A DNA stretch of 64,000 bases from Tigriopus japonicus (GCA_010645155.1 CM021320.1:8591711-8655710); one strand, 5' to 3'; positions 1-11,702 are shown, counted from the first letter of the stretch. Translations and numbers: made by a program. Notes: generated from the sequence alone by a model not told the origin.

Positions 1-706
1 TCCAATTCTATCCGAGGAGTAATAGTAGCAATAGTCACGCTCATTGGCTGTGGAATGTGAACTCGTGGATCGGAACACGTGAAACAATCCTGTTCATCGC
101 GGTCGGTCTGGTGAATCTGATGATCTTCATTCTCCAAGGGACTTGTACTTGGAGGAGATGGATGCTCTTCATTGGAGGCAGGGTTTGAACTGGAACTACC
201 ACAATGATCTCCAATCAAAGTTTCAACGGAATGGTCCAAGGCATCCATGGAACGATACGTCTTCGAAGACTTGACTTCGGGTTCACTTTTGAAAGAGCGA
301 CCAGGCTTGTGGAAAGTCAATGCCTTCTGAATTTCCACCTCTGATGGAACGGATTTCTTCCTTTCAGATTTCTATAACTAAATAATTATCACTTTCCATA
401 GAATAATTCAATCAAGAAATGCCCATTACCTTTTTGATAAAGGTTCCATTTCTTTGAATTCCACGTACAATTGCTGATTTGGGGCGTTTTTCCGAAGAAG
501 CCGAATTCGAATTTAATATGATGGGGCTAACAGAGCACGCTCTTGAGCCAATCGACACCTGAGACCGATTTATGTTGCCTAATTGAGGTAAAACAATAAA
601 CTTAAGTGATGATCTTACCTTTGTAGCTTCGACAAATAGTTTTTCTGGCATTTTTCGAGTCAGTAACCTTTTTCTTGCGGTACGATTGATCAATTTGACG
701 CCAAAC
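1..706 (-). CDS. Unidentified gene, partial, three coding exons at left edge
   Basis: Three coding-looking exons run on the minus strand and continue off the left edge. Exon 1 ends at donor 619 and is open upstream to about 706 in the frame reading SYRKKKVTDSKNARK. Exon 2 is 430-578, with acceptor TTAG and donor GTAATG, and joins exon 1 in phase 1. Exon 3 starts at 371 and stays open to base 1 for about 123 codons, joining exon 2 in phase 0. The protein is Ser, Pro, Glu and Lys rich and looks disordered; I recognise no domain. The agreement of both splice phases over about 600 bp is the main support. The true start is not identified. It points the same way as the PAN-kelch array but shows no similarity to it. 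Confidence 0.5.
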
Positions 707-708
707 AA

Positions 709-2880
709 TTCCGAAATATATACCTCACTTCATTTCCTCCCCCTTTCTCTTTTTCACCCTCCTATGAAAGGGATCATGACTCAGGAGGGAGAGCTTTATA
801 ATATACCTGCCTGCTTGGAACACTTTTACAAAAGAGGGTTCCAATACAGTCATGTCCGCATTTTTTGAAACGAAAAGAGGAACAATGAGCCAAATTTCTC
901 GGGGAAACCTCCAGGTTTTCACAAGTCTTAATATAATGATTCATTTTTTTTGACAAGCTTCTATCTATCCCTGAATGAGATGTCCGTTGAATTATATCTT
1001 AAGAAGATGTAACTACATGAAAAGATTAAAACAACACATATCAACGAACTTTTTCAAGTACATCCTGACACAAAAAATATCGAAAGAGAAAGGTTTTTGA
1101 AAAGGACAATTTTGTTATCATTTTCTACACACGTAGCATAAACTTTGCTTGATAATGATGCATGAATGGTTAAGCTTACATTTGATACCATTTTGATTCA
1201 CGGGAAAAACAAATGCGCTTCCAGAGTATCAACATTTTTGCACATTTTCTCAACTCATGCTGGGAAAACTTAAAAATCTTCTTTCTCCAAAATGTTTTAA
1301 ATGTTCACATCCTTGATTAGTGAATTCATTTTTAGTTTCTTAATCAATATGACCTTTTAAATTGAATTGAAGCTGTACGTCAATGGGAGTAATTACTTGT
1401 GATGTCAGTTTTGGTAAAGTATGAAAAAAGTGACCAAACCCCGAGATTAAAAATAGTGCTTTTGTCATCATTACGTTCAAATGTTTAGCGTTTTACACAA
1501 GGAAGGACATATAATGCAATAGTATATTCTTCACTTAACTTCTCTTGAGTATGGATGATCGATCTTTGTGTTTTAACATTCGATTTTTGTCTTTAGAAGC
1601 ATTTTGTCAGATTTCGCCACACTTATTTTGGCGGGCAAAAGTTCGGAAGACGTGTGTTTCTGATGAGTGTGAAAGTTAGATTGAACGAAGATTTAAACCA
1701 AGTTGTAAAACAATGTCTTTTTCATCTGCACAACTTGAAGTTGGAGTGGCAAATCTTGACATTTTTCGAAAAATAATTGTTTTTTATTGCTTGTATCTAA
1801 AATTTTGTTACATTCCTTGAAGGGACTCTTCCGAACTTTTGAAACAGGAACGCCTGTCTTGGAATAAACAGATGGCCAGAAGAGACATGTTCTTGTGGTA
1901 ACTAAACAAAATAGAAAATCTGTGTTTCATTGCACGTTTCCAATTCCTCTAAGTGTTTTGTACTTACTCTACAAACTCTTCAACATACATAATCCAAGAC
2001 ATTCTCAGAATCGTACCGCTAGAAAATCGTATCCTTGAAAACTCACGCAATATTTTGTCAAGCCTAGACTGCTAACGGCTTAGATGAGTATAGAGAGGCT
2101 ATTGTCGTCATTTTTTCTGCCGTGTTCGGAGCTGATATTGGCCAAATTGCCTATAAGTTGCTTGAAAAAGCAAACATTTCCGACGAATATCGTAAAAACT
2201 TGCCCTTGCAAGTGGAATATCATGGGACAAACAAATGTACGCAGGGCATATTCTCAATGCCAAATCCTATAAATGTGCAAAGATATGGTTGCAAATTATA
2301 GAAAATCAAGTACATTGAGCATCTTAGTATAATTTGGGAAAAGCAAACCGTATGCAGTAGGCCACATGCCGAAAACTATCGGTTTTTCAAAAATTTGCCC
2401 TCAACGAATACATTCGTTTGGGCAAGTTTCAACTAGTTGCTGATGATAAACGGCCCTTGCTGCCCGCAATGAAATGTCACGACCGGCCTGCTTTAGTATC
2501 TACACTCTATAGACCTCTATAGCTATCGACAGCAAGTCTGTAAATTGATTTGACGGTAATCACTCCTATTCCTAGACTCCATTTTTTGGAATAGCTATGA
2601 ATTGAGAAAATGCGCAAAGTATTTAAAACTCTGGAAGTGCGTTTGCTTTCTTGACAATCAAAATGGCATCAAATACAAGTTTATTCCTCCTTGCACCGTA
2701 TTCAAGAAACGTTTATGCGAAGTGTGTCGAAAAAATATGCGAAGTGCGTCGAAAATTATAACAGAGTTGCTCTTTTTAAAAACCCACTTTTCACGGGGCA
2801 AGTAGTTCTATCGGTAAATAACGATAGTAAAACCTTGATTTCAAAGTAAGTGACGACTACTTAAAACGTATATTTAATCT
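709..2880. other. Non-coding stretch containing a duplicated spacer block
   Basis: I see no convincing gene here; the short open frames have no coding character. The part from about 1380 to 2040 resembles 33880-34500 on the same strand, sharing the order of several runs such as GTTTTACACAAGGA, ACGAAGATTTAAACC and CTTCCGAACTTTTGAA with substitutions and indels between. One copy lies downstream of gene A and the other downstream of gene C, which fits a tandem duplication unit that included flanking DNA. Confidence 0.45.
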
Positions 2881-3270
2881 GCAGCGATCGTAGAGGTTTT
2901 ACCTGTGCTGTGAGGAGCACCTCCAAATCCCAAGAAATCGAGGTTAGTTCGAACAATGAAGTCCTCCTCTCTTCTTTATCGGGCTCCTTCATTGTTCAAT
3001 TTGTTGCCCATTAGTCTTCGTCGGGAATATGTCGGAGCTGATCCTTTAATAGCATTTAAGGCAGAATTGGACAAATTCTTAAATACTATTCCTGATCAAC
3101 TCACTATTCAAGGGTTGCACAAATCTGCCAACAGTAATTCGTTAGTAGACCAAGTATCATATAAATGTTAGTTTTATATTTTATGAGACAAAGTCAATGA
3201 TTAACTTACTTTACAGGGAATCCCATTCCTTGTAGCGGTAAGAAAAATCCGTAACCCACCCAAAAAGAAA
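2881..3270 (+). mobile_element. LINE 3' fragment (CR1/L2-like), 5'-truncated
   Basis: About 390 bp matches the 3' end of the degenerate LINE at 31260-32750: the same coding tail (peptide RAPSLFNLLPISLRREYVG here against RAPSLFNFLPISLRREDVG there) and the same 3' UTR. The UTR ends in a GGAATCCCATTCC hairpin, the run TTGTAGCGGTA, and then an A-rich tail. The similarity begins abruptly at 2881, as expected of 5' truncation during target-primed reverse transcription. The last 45 bases (3210-3256) are nearly the same as the 3' end of the SINEs at 16201-16391 and 48766-48963. Confidence 0.8.
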
Positions 3271-3833
3271 AAAAAAATAAAAATCACGAATATTACCATT
3301 ATTCAATTTAAACAAAAAATATCTTTTGACTTAGAAACTTTTTACTTTTTGAATGCGTTTCATAAATTTTATCATTGATAACAAATTTTTCCGTCTTGTT
3401 TTGGGCATTTAGTCACTCTTCTTTTGCTTTATGGGCTAATGGTTTGGACACCTACGTCTACTATGGCTTGTGTTTTCTCTACATATTTTGCTTAAGGAAG
3501 GCTGAATACACGTGCGTGTAGAAATGTCAAGGTTAAAACAAGCATGACGTGGTTTCTTAAAACGTAATATCTTTTCTTGATTAAAATAGAAGAAATACTC
3601 TTACTCAACAATCTATGCTTTCCTTCTTCATGAGACAAATAACACTCATTGGCCTTTTATTTCTCAACACGTACACTTTCAATCGAGTTAAGAAATAAAC
3701 TCATGGTCGGAATTATAATTGTCGACAATTATCGTCACATATTCTCCGAAATTATTAGACACAACTACGCCAAGTTGTCCTTTCTGAGATTACAAAATTC
3801 TTGGGGAACCATCGCGTCTAAAAGATCATTAGG
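3271..3833. other. 3' flank of gene A
   Basis: AT-rich sequence downstream of the gene A stop codon. It presumably holds the 3' UTR, which runs leftwards from 3833. Apart from a candidate poly(A) signal I see no further feature. Confidence 0.4.
3656..3661 (-). promoter_or_regulatory. Candidate poly(A) signal of gene A
   Basis: AATAAA on the minus strand, about 175 bp downstream of the gene A stop codon. The position suits a polyadenylation signal, but such hexamers are common in AT-rich DNA. Confidence 0.35.
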
Positions 3834-6800
3834 CTACGTTGCGCAATCATCACGAATAAAAAGTCGCATCGACGAAACAAAAGTGTTTTGAGGCCCAGGA
3901 AATTCTCCAGACGAAGAATCTGCTTTGATTCGTCCCACGGAAAACCATTGCGGATGCGTTGTATTCGAGTCACCCATCATTAAAGCATCCACATTGTTGT
4001 AAACCAGTCCATTAAAACCCATGGGCATGCCCAAGGCCACTCCTAGTTCACAAAAAATACTTCTTTTCTTTTTGAGCTTTAGAATTGAGGTAAATTTTTC
4101 GCAGTTTACCAATAAATCCAGTAACGGAAACACTGGATGGTTTGTTTGGATTGTTTGTCTGATACCACTCGTTGTATGTTCCAAGTTCTGGGTACACTAA
4201 TCGAAAGTGGTACTGTCCGGCACAACTGAGATGTACAAAGAATATTTTTACATGGTGAGTCACTTTCGATGGTGTTAGCTACAAACCTGTAATTATCCAA
4301 AATATCGATTTGGCTATGTGTTTGATGGAATTGGTTTAAAGAGTTTAAGTTCCATCCGTCAATCGGATATCTGAGAGGCTTTACGTGATGGACTAACATC
4401 TTCCATGGTTTTTCAAAAAGTCCACAAGCCGGAAAATTGCGAAGAGGGATCATAGCATTTCCAGGATGTTCCTAATGTGGAATGCAAAGATATCAGAGGA
4501 ATGAAAAATATAAATTTTAAGAAGACGTGTTGTACCCGAGCTAGCGTTTGGTCGTATAAAACTGAAAATTTGGAACCCCAGCGGTCCCAATTTAGAACAC
4601 TTTTAGTTGAATGGCTGCCATTTCCGAAACCAACAGCCAAGAAAACGTTTGTTTCATGAAAGACGGCAAAACTATTTTGAGATCCAAATTGGGACACTCC
4701 CAAGGGCAAATCAAACATCTCGTTCACGATTCCATTTGAGGTGGGATCAATCGAGTAAGCTTTCCTTGAGTATTCGCCCAAAACAGTCTCCCCACCCGCT
4801 AAAAGAAAGAGGTCCGGTAACGTTGCTCTTTGTCCCAAGACCAGACTGCATGCCAAATGTCGTAAACCTAAAATGGAACATATCCATCAATATCGATCAG
4901 AATGCACCTTACTCTATATATCTACGGGGAGGGGCAGAAGTATCCATACAAAACTTGGATGACGTATATCTCCTGAAGCAAGAGGAATATTTTTGTTTCC
5001 CGCGTTTTTCTGGTTTAACCAAAAACCGGTTTTGAATGCTTGTTAATTTCTTTTTTGTTTAAATCCAGAAATATGAAGCCCAAGGAACAAAAGCGTAAAG
5101 TGATTGCTGAATTGCTCTCGGCCGGCAACGACGCCAGAGCCATCATCAATTCAACCAAGTACCCCAGGTCCACCGTCTACGAGGTCGTGAAGAGGCTGCA
5201 GTCTGGCCGGGGGACAGGCCACGCCCCCTGCGGCCCACACAGGGCAAAAAAGCGGACCCCCAAGCGGACCCCCAGGTTCTTGGCGGGCCTGAGGAGGTCC
5301 ATCGAGGCCAACCCAGCTGTGTCCATATCGGCCCACGCAGCCAGGCAGTCCGGGAGCAAGAGGACTTGAACTTGACCTCCTACGTCAGAGGCAGACGCCA
5401 CCTTCTTACCGAGAAGATGAAGGCCACCAGGCTTGAGAGGGGCAAGAAGTTGCGCAGAATCTGCAAGGTCAATCTGAGGACGGTCAGACTTTTCTCAGAT
5501 GAGTCAATCTTCACTGTGGATGGCGCGTACAACCCCCAGAACAACCGATGGCTTGCCGAGAACAGAACCGTTGTGCCTCCAATCATGAAGACAAAGAATC
5601 CTGCCAAGATTATGGTCTTTGGCCTCATCAGCAGCGACGGGAAGGTGATGCCAGCCCATGTCTTCTCTCCCAAATTCAGGCTCAACGCCGCCGGGTACGT
5701 GGAGCTTCTAAGGAAGGTCGTGATGCCCTGGCTGGCAACCTCGTACCCACCAGGAACCAAATTCATGTGGTTCCAGGACTCTGCTCGGTGTCATGTGTCC
5801 AATGTTTCCATGAACTTTTTGAACAGCAAATTTGACGTAGTGGTCAAAAAAGACGAGTGGCCTTCAAACAGCCCTGACCTCAACCCATGCGACTTCTAGT
5901 TGTGGTCCAAGCTGAGGAGGAAGGTCAACAAGATGCCCCACAACAGCCTGGTGTCTCTGAAGTCGTCGGTGAAGCGGAACATGGCCTCCTCTCCACGGCT
6001 GAGGTCGCCAAAGCCTGCTCGGCCTTTGTCGGCCGCTTGGACGCCGTCATTAAGGCCAACGGTGACCATATTGAATAAAAATGTTCTTAATTGTTGTCCA
6101 AACTTTTTTTGTTAAATACACAATTGGCTAAAAATAGCTCTTGATGCTGTAAAATATGTTCAAAGTTTTGTCCGGATACTTCTGCCCCACTCTGTAGTAA
6201 GAGCTTTGTTTTATTTGGCCGGTCACTTTTTGGGCAGAAAAATAATATCAGCAATACAATAGAAGATTAAAAATAGATGGACCGCGTCAGCCTTTATCAA
6301 GCCTACTTATAGCAGAGCTCTCAAGTATAGAGTGAAGTCAAGAGATGCGACCTCTTGCGGCCGCAGGTGTTCAGACCCAAGAATTTTTTTAATGAGGACC
6401 ATGATAATATTGAGCAATTTGTGATGTGTATTCAATGGATCTCAATTTTAAATAATTGACGAAATTGGTATTCAATGTGTCCATTTATTTTTTGGTGTAT
6501 CAGGGGAAAGCTTTGCTCTATGAAAGTTCTTCAAGAATGATGAAGATATTTTTTTGTCAGGGTGTGTACTATGAATTGGCTCAATTACCTATTTGAATTA
6601 ATGGTTTTTGTAGTTTTAAGAGATTCAAAATAATTATTTGGGCTTTGATTATAGATTCGCTGAATAAACTTCACAAACTGTTTTGTATTTTCACGGTCCT
6701 CAAATTGAAAAAAGTCATGGACTCGATTGAAAAGCTCCCAATAGTCGAAAAATGGTTTTAATCAAAAGTGAACTTTTGCTTCTTGGGTCTGAATGCCTGC

Positions 6801-9800
6801 GCCCTCAAAAAGTCGCATCTCATGATTTCACGAGTGCCCTTGCGGCTTTTTACTCGTAAGCTGGGATTGGACTTGAAAAGTTGCTGAAACAAATAAATGT
6901 TGCCCCACTCGTACATGCGTGTCTCTTCAAGATTCATGTACTTTAATAATGTCGTCACGATATTTTTAAACTTCAAAACCTTTGGCAAAATAGCAATGTA
7001 CAAAGAATATCGTCCAAATAAACAACTTATGACGACACATTTTGATCAGAGTGCATGTGTGTAAATAATGAATTGGTAGATATTTTTGTGCGGTAAATGT
7101 TTCAATCATCATAATGGAAGCAGAGATTACAAGAAGTATGAAAATGATGAAGCTGTTCACCGTACACAGTGCTTGTACAAATATATGTTGGTAAAATATT
7201 GTATTCCTTTCGACTTAAAGTAAAATATTAGCCATTGGCAAAAACTTCTCTACAAATTTGGTGTCTATTACTGCTACATTTGTGGATGGTGGTTGAATAT
7301 TTGTGCGTTTTAGTGAAACAGTAATGTGTTTTATTCTCTTCTGTATTGCTCGTAAACGTATAAATTAGGATATATTGCCCAAGGAAATGCATTCTTAAAC
7401 ATTATAATTTGAAATAGGCCCGATGTAGAAAAGAAAGAAGGAAAAAAATTAAACCTGCATGACTGTTGATTTCAACTCTGCTTTCAATTGGTGCCAAATA
7501 TTTAGGTCTAGGATTTTTTGCCTAACAAATACATTTTCCAAATAATTTGATATATCTTAAGTTTGAAAATGGCTGTGATGCCTTCCACAGCTTATCCAAG
7601 AAATTGCACATCGGTTTTTAATGAAGGGAAATCACTCTCATTTTTATTGCACAATCAAGCATTAGCTCTAAACTGTCAAAAACATATCGAACAACCGAGA
7701 CTTACTCACCTTGAGGCAACGTGAAACCACTGATGAGCCAACTATCTGTGCCAATTTTGTATACTTCAACAGCTCTGGAGTATGGTTCCAAATCACTAAA
7801 ATATGATAAAAATCCAACTCTTGGTAGCTTGTGCGATCAATGCTTAGAAGAATATTTTAAGGCGTTCACTTAAATCTATTTATTTTTCGTTTTTTAAGGG
7901 AAAGATACACATCAGAAAAGTTTTTTGTTGTGGGGGGTCGTTTTGGGATTCAAATCAAGAATAATTTCCTACCTGGCGCCACCAAAAGTGTAAATCCGAT
8001 CTTGATATAATAACCCACAATGCGCAAATAAACCAGCATTGTTGGCTCCATTGGTCCACGACGACGATTCCAAGTTCAAAAACCTCATATTGGGTATAAT
8101 GTAAGACCCATTACTTAGCCCACCTGTAGCATACAATACGCCTTCGTGATAAAGCATCGGGAACATCACTTGGGTGTTCATTAAAGGAGGTAATGGAACC
8201 CACACTCTCGGAAACTCATTAAAATTCATACGATAGCAAAGATCTGTAAAACACGATAAGATCTATCAACCCTGCATAGTTAAAGAAAAGTTTGCATACC
8301 TTGCTCATCAATTCCATTGGTTCCTCCACAAACGAATATGGCATCCTCCCCGTAAGCGTAGCCCATCGAATGCAATGGCAGTGGTAGCTCTGGTAATGTG
8401 GATTCACAGAATCCCAAAAATCCTTGGAAAATTGTCGAGGATTTTTCATCGCTGCCATTAACTCGCCCTCCATGAATCACGTGAAGCTTAGCTAGATAAA
8501 TATAATTAAATGAAAATCTGTATTGTGTGGTTTGAAGCAGTCTGACTTATACGATTCATTTCCATAATAACGGCGGTCCCCGTTGTAGTGAACAAACTCG
8601 AATTAACGAAAGGGTCTCCTAGATAACAGTCGTTTCCTTGGATCACAAATGAATAACACGGTCCATCGTCATAGTCACACCTCAAAAGACATTCATCTCC
8701 ATGTCTGGATATCGGATTGGTTAATGTGACTTTTTTGTACATTTGAGAGGCCCAATCAGTGGTTGTTCTTGGCTTGAAAAGGGTTCGTTTATAAGGAAGT
8801 AGCAATTCTAAAAATTAAGGGGTTCATTCAGTAAACAACTCGGAATGGTAACATTTTTTTAAATGCCTCACCATGCACTTGAACGTCATTTATATCATGG
8901 GTTGTATCAACGTTGGCAAAATGGTCGTTGTTCCCAAAATAACAAGTGGTGCCATCGTAAACATAAATGTTACAATCCTTTGGAAAGGTCAAAAGTCGAC
9001 ATCGAATCGCACAAGCTCCAACAGTCGTATTCGTTTCTAACTGCGTGTGCATTTTAGCTCTCCATATATGGTGAGATAATTGAATTGTGATGAACTCTCC
9101 AACCGGAGAATTTAAGGTCGCTGAAACAAAACAAACCTGATATATAGTATTTTCAAAAAATAGTTCAAAATTGGAGCCAAAGGACATTTCTGGGTGTTCA
9201 GTGACTAGATTGCATCAAAATGTCATTGCGTTTTTATCCAATCCATCTGTTGGTGAAAATTCATCCACGTGATTGGTAATATCATGTAGAAATGGAAAGA
9301 TGAAGAAACTTACGTTGGTACATGTGGATCACTTCCGAATTTGTAGAGCTCGAAATACTGGGATGTACTTTATCCATGTTTCCCAAATAACAAATCGAGG
9401 TGCTCAAAAAGAAGAAATGGCAAACTGGATTTGTCTGTAAGGCACAATAAAATTCACAACTTTGTTGGAAATTCTCCACATTCCGAGCTTTGAAAATAAA
9501 CGGAGCATATTTAGTACTTGTGATGTTCTCGCTAAACACAATTTCATATTGAGTGTTCTCAACTCCGTCTGAAACACAAGGAAAATATAAATTATCATAG
9601 AAAAGTGTGACGAATGCGAAATCTCACTTCTATTTATCCAAACTTCCACTGATGAGGACTCAAGAGCTGTATTAACAGAACCATTTCCTAAATTAGTTGC
9701 CCCCAAATAGCAAATCGATTCTGCAAAAGTCGTGAATTGACATGGCGAGCTCTCCAATAAACACCAAAGATCACACTGTTCTTTGCCATTACAAGTATTT

Positions 9801-10557
9801 GAGTAATAAATGTGATTGGTCCAAGTTGTGTTAATATCGCTAAATAATTGTAGAGATCCTGTCGTATTGATAAACTCTTTAAAAGAAAAGAACGTTAAAG
9901 TTAAAATAGCTCTGTCAGAAAAGTAATGAAAAGTTCATATTGTAGAACCTTGGTCCACATACACTCCTTCAGGAGGATTAGCAACTGAAGACACAGTTTG
10001 GTTGAAAACAACTCCACTTCCCAAATGACATAAGCCTTCGGAAAAAGTGAACATTTGACAATTATTATCAGATTCACATTCTAGAACGCATCTCATTAGG
10101 GAGTCTTTAGGAACTGTCAAATATGTTCGTGCGTTCCAATGGTTGACAATCGGATCCTCCAAATGAAGATATGGGTTTAGTAACCATGAAACCATTCCTA
10201 AACGATAAAAAGAGGATGGATTTAGATAGACCAGATCCTGGAGTTCTATATAATAGTACCTAGGTCGATGAACACGTCTTCATCACTCGCTTGAGGCGAC
10301 GGTAGTAAAGAAAACTGAGATTTTGGGTCGCCCAAAAAGCAATTGGAATCTTTCCACATGATTCCAGAGCACAAACTTTGTTCCACTCGGCAAAGAGCCA
10401 TGCATTCTACTTTCGAATTGACGGGAAATCCAGTTTCTTTGTATACGATCCTCGGCCATTCCAATTTAGTATAAACGCTTTTCTTAAATACTGTTTGAGC
10501 TCCAAATGTTTTCAAGCTTAAAATGATGATCAAGACTGTGGTCCACTTTTCTCTCAT
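3834..10557 (-). CDS. Gene A: secreted six-PAN/apple, kelch protein
   Basis: Thirteen exons with canonical GT-AG borders: 10557-10260, 10197-9949, 9876-9628, 9568-9314, 9120-8872, 8807-8553, 8491-8300, 8243-7973, 7795-7710, 4867-4536, 4471-4287, 4225-4110, 4042-3834. They sum to 982 codons including TAG. Residues 1-20 are a signal peptide. Exons 1-6 (to about residue 518) are six PAN/apple-like domains, each with a C-x3-C, a middle C, and a final C followed by LG or FG (for example CALRC, later CYLG in the paralogues). Residues about 519-830 are kelch repeats with GG pairs (VCGG, ATGG, TFGG, LAGG). Residues about 850-981 form a conserved C-terminal domain with YPELGTYNEWYQT, WFSVGR and LFIR. 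Introns 1-7 are phase 1, then 2, 1, 0, 2, 1. PAN/apple domains usually bind proteins or carbohydrates, so a secreted binding role is inferred; no function is shown. Intron 9 carries a mariner. Confidence 0.85.
4925..6194 (+). mobile_element. Mariner-family DNA transposon (DD37D, maT-like)
   Basis: A 1270 bp element with TA on both sides (4923-4924 and 6195-6196) and imperfect terminal inverted repeats. Both ends read GGGGCAGAAGTATCC a few bases in, followed by ACAAAACTT. It encodes a mariner transposase and is clearly richer in G+C than the surrounding intron. It lies in intron 9 of gene A, opposite to the gene. Its length is normal for a complete mariner (about 1.3 kb). Confidence 0.9.
5073..6078 (+). 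pseudogene. Mariner transposase, broken by frameshifts and a stop
   Basis: The product would cut and paste the element by a DDD catalytic core. The start MKPKEQKRKV leads into an N-terminal helix-turn-helix region. After a frameshift near 5340-5365 the catalytic domain continues: FSDES holds the first Asp, FQDSARCH the second, and SPDLNPCD the third. There are 37 residues between the second and third Asp, which fits the maT (DD37D) group. An in-frame TAG sits at 5897-5899 directly after NPCDF. A second frameshift near 5990 is needed to reach the usual mariner end, here GDHIE. With two frameshifts and one stop it cannot make an active enzyme. Confidence 0.88.
6198..7709. other. Rest of gene A intron 9, with a short open frame
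   Basis: AT-rich intron sequence. On the minus strand 7003-6758 is open and reads like protein, including YMNLEETRMYEWGNIYLF and LRAQAFRPKKQKF. A related peptide (RMQAFRPKKQIF) can be read on the minus strand at about 56860-56809. It could be an exon of an unrelated nested gene or a fragment of a repeat. No domain is recognised. Confidence 0.35.
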
Positions 10558-10779
10558 GATTTCAAGTAAATAAAAGTAAGAAACCCAAAGAATGTACCCA
10601 GTAAAATGATTGTGGGGCTTTAATTTGTTCCCTCAATGATGACGCAATCACAAATAGATAGACAGGGTTGGTGCAAGCGAAAAAGTCGGAAGATCTAAAT
10701 GCAAAGGGAAGAAAGATTTTGATCGACTTGATGGAGCATCTCTAGTTCAATTTAGCATAGAACTATACGTATGTACACT

Positions 10780-10943
10780 AACTCAGATGTTAATTGAACT
10801 AATTCAAATGCACATCAAATAATAACATAAATGAGCTCGTTTTAGATGCCGCGTAAGTAAAGAGACTATACTCGAGCATGCATATTCAATCATACTTTGG
10901 TATACTCGAGCCATTTGAATTAGCGCGCTTAACATCTGATCTA
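10780..10943. repeat. Degenerate relatives of the adjacent TA-MITE
   Basis: The segments ATGTTAA...CTAATTCAAAT and GGTATACTCGAGCCATTTGAATTAG repeat parts of the MITE ends next door in both orientations. They look like older, decayed copies at the 5' side of gene A. Confidence 0.4.
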
Positions 10944-11139
10944 CCCGCATGTTAATGCACCTAATTGAAAAGTGAGAGTATACCAAAATCAAGTTAATTT
11001 AACCGGCCTCTAGTACATACTTGTGACAACTCCTGTGTTTGAAACGCAGCAGCTGAGGAGAGTATATACTCGACGAATGCTAATTCGATTTGATTTTGCT
11101 ATACTCTCGCTTTTGAATAAAGTGCGTTAACATGCGGCC
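10944..11139. mobile_element. TA-MITE, 196 bp, short copy
   Basis: Flanked by TA (10942-10943 and 11140-11141). The right end, read inward on the minus strand, is GGCCGCATGTTAACGCAC; the left end is CCCGCATGTTAATGCACC. Internal motifs (GTGTTTGAAACGCAG, GAGTATATACTCGACGAA) match the copy at 60212-60628. Here the site GAGTATATACTC is uninterrupted, whereas the other copy has an insertion in it. No coding capacity. A Tc1/mariner-type target preference is inferred from the TA. Confidence 0.75.
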
Positions 11140-11376
11140 TATGTCTTACGGCTTCTATCCGATGCAAATGAAAAGCTTGCACTCTGACAAAATTATTGTG
11201 CCATCTGATCATTCATGGCCCATTTCAATATTTTGTTTAGGCTGAGACCAGTCAAGAATTAAGAGGAAGAACACAGCATCCTAAGTTTCTCTGAAGGGCA
11301 AAAATTTTCAGTTGTCAAATCAAATTCATTTTAGAACCAAGTGTTAACACCAAACAAAACAACTTTTCGTAAATAC

Positions 11377-11702
11377 TAGTGATGGACCGAAAGGGCTCAT
11401 AACCGAAAACAAAAGTTTCGGCCGAAACAGGGCTTGACCAAAACTGAAACCGAAAGTAGCTGACTATAAAATTATTTGCGTAAAAAATCACTTCGAAATC
11501 AAATTCCTCATGTGTTCGATGTTTCGGGTAGGCTCAAATTTAGTGAGTCGGAAAAGTTAAGGTTTAGAAGTTTTTTTGACCAAGGAAATGTTCGATTTTT
11601 TATGTCAAACTCCATTCTTCATGGTGTATGTCTGCTGTCGGTTTTGGTAAGCATAACCAAAACTGAAATCGAAACTTCGAAAGGACTTTTGGTCTATCAG
11701 TA
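11377..11702. mobile_element. Non-autonomous hAT-like element, CCGAAA word
   Basis: A 326 bp element with ends TAGTGATGGACCGAAAGG and, inverted, TACTGATAGACCAAAAGTCC. It is flanked by near-identical 8 bp (GTAAATAC at 11369-11376, GTGAATAC at 11703-11710). Near both ends it repeats variants of AACCGAAAC and AACTGAAA. No transposase. The 8 bp duplication and TAGTGATG-type ends suggest hAT. Confidence 0.65.

Noticed and set aside
5151..5766. Minus-strand open frames over the mariner transposase
   Set aside because: Shadows of the GC-rich transposase coding region; no domain is read in them.
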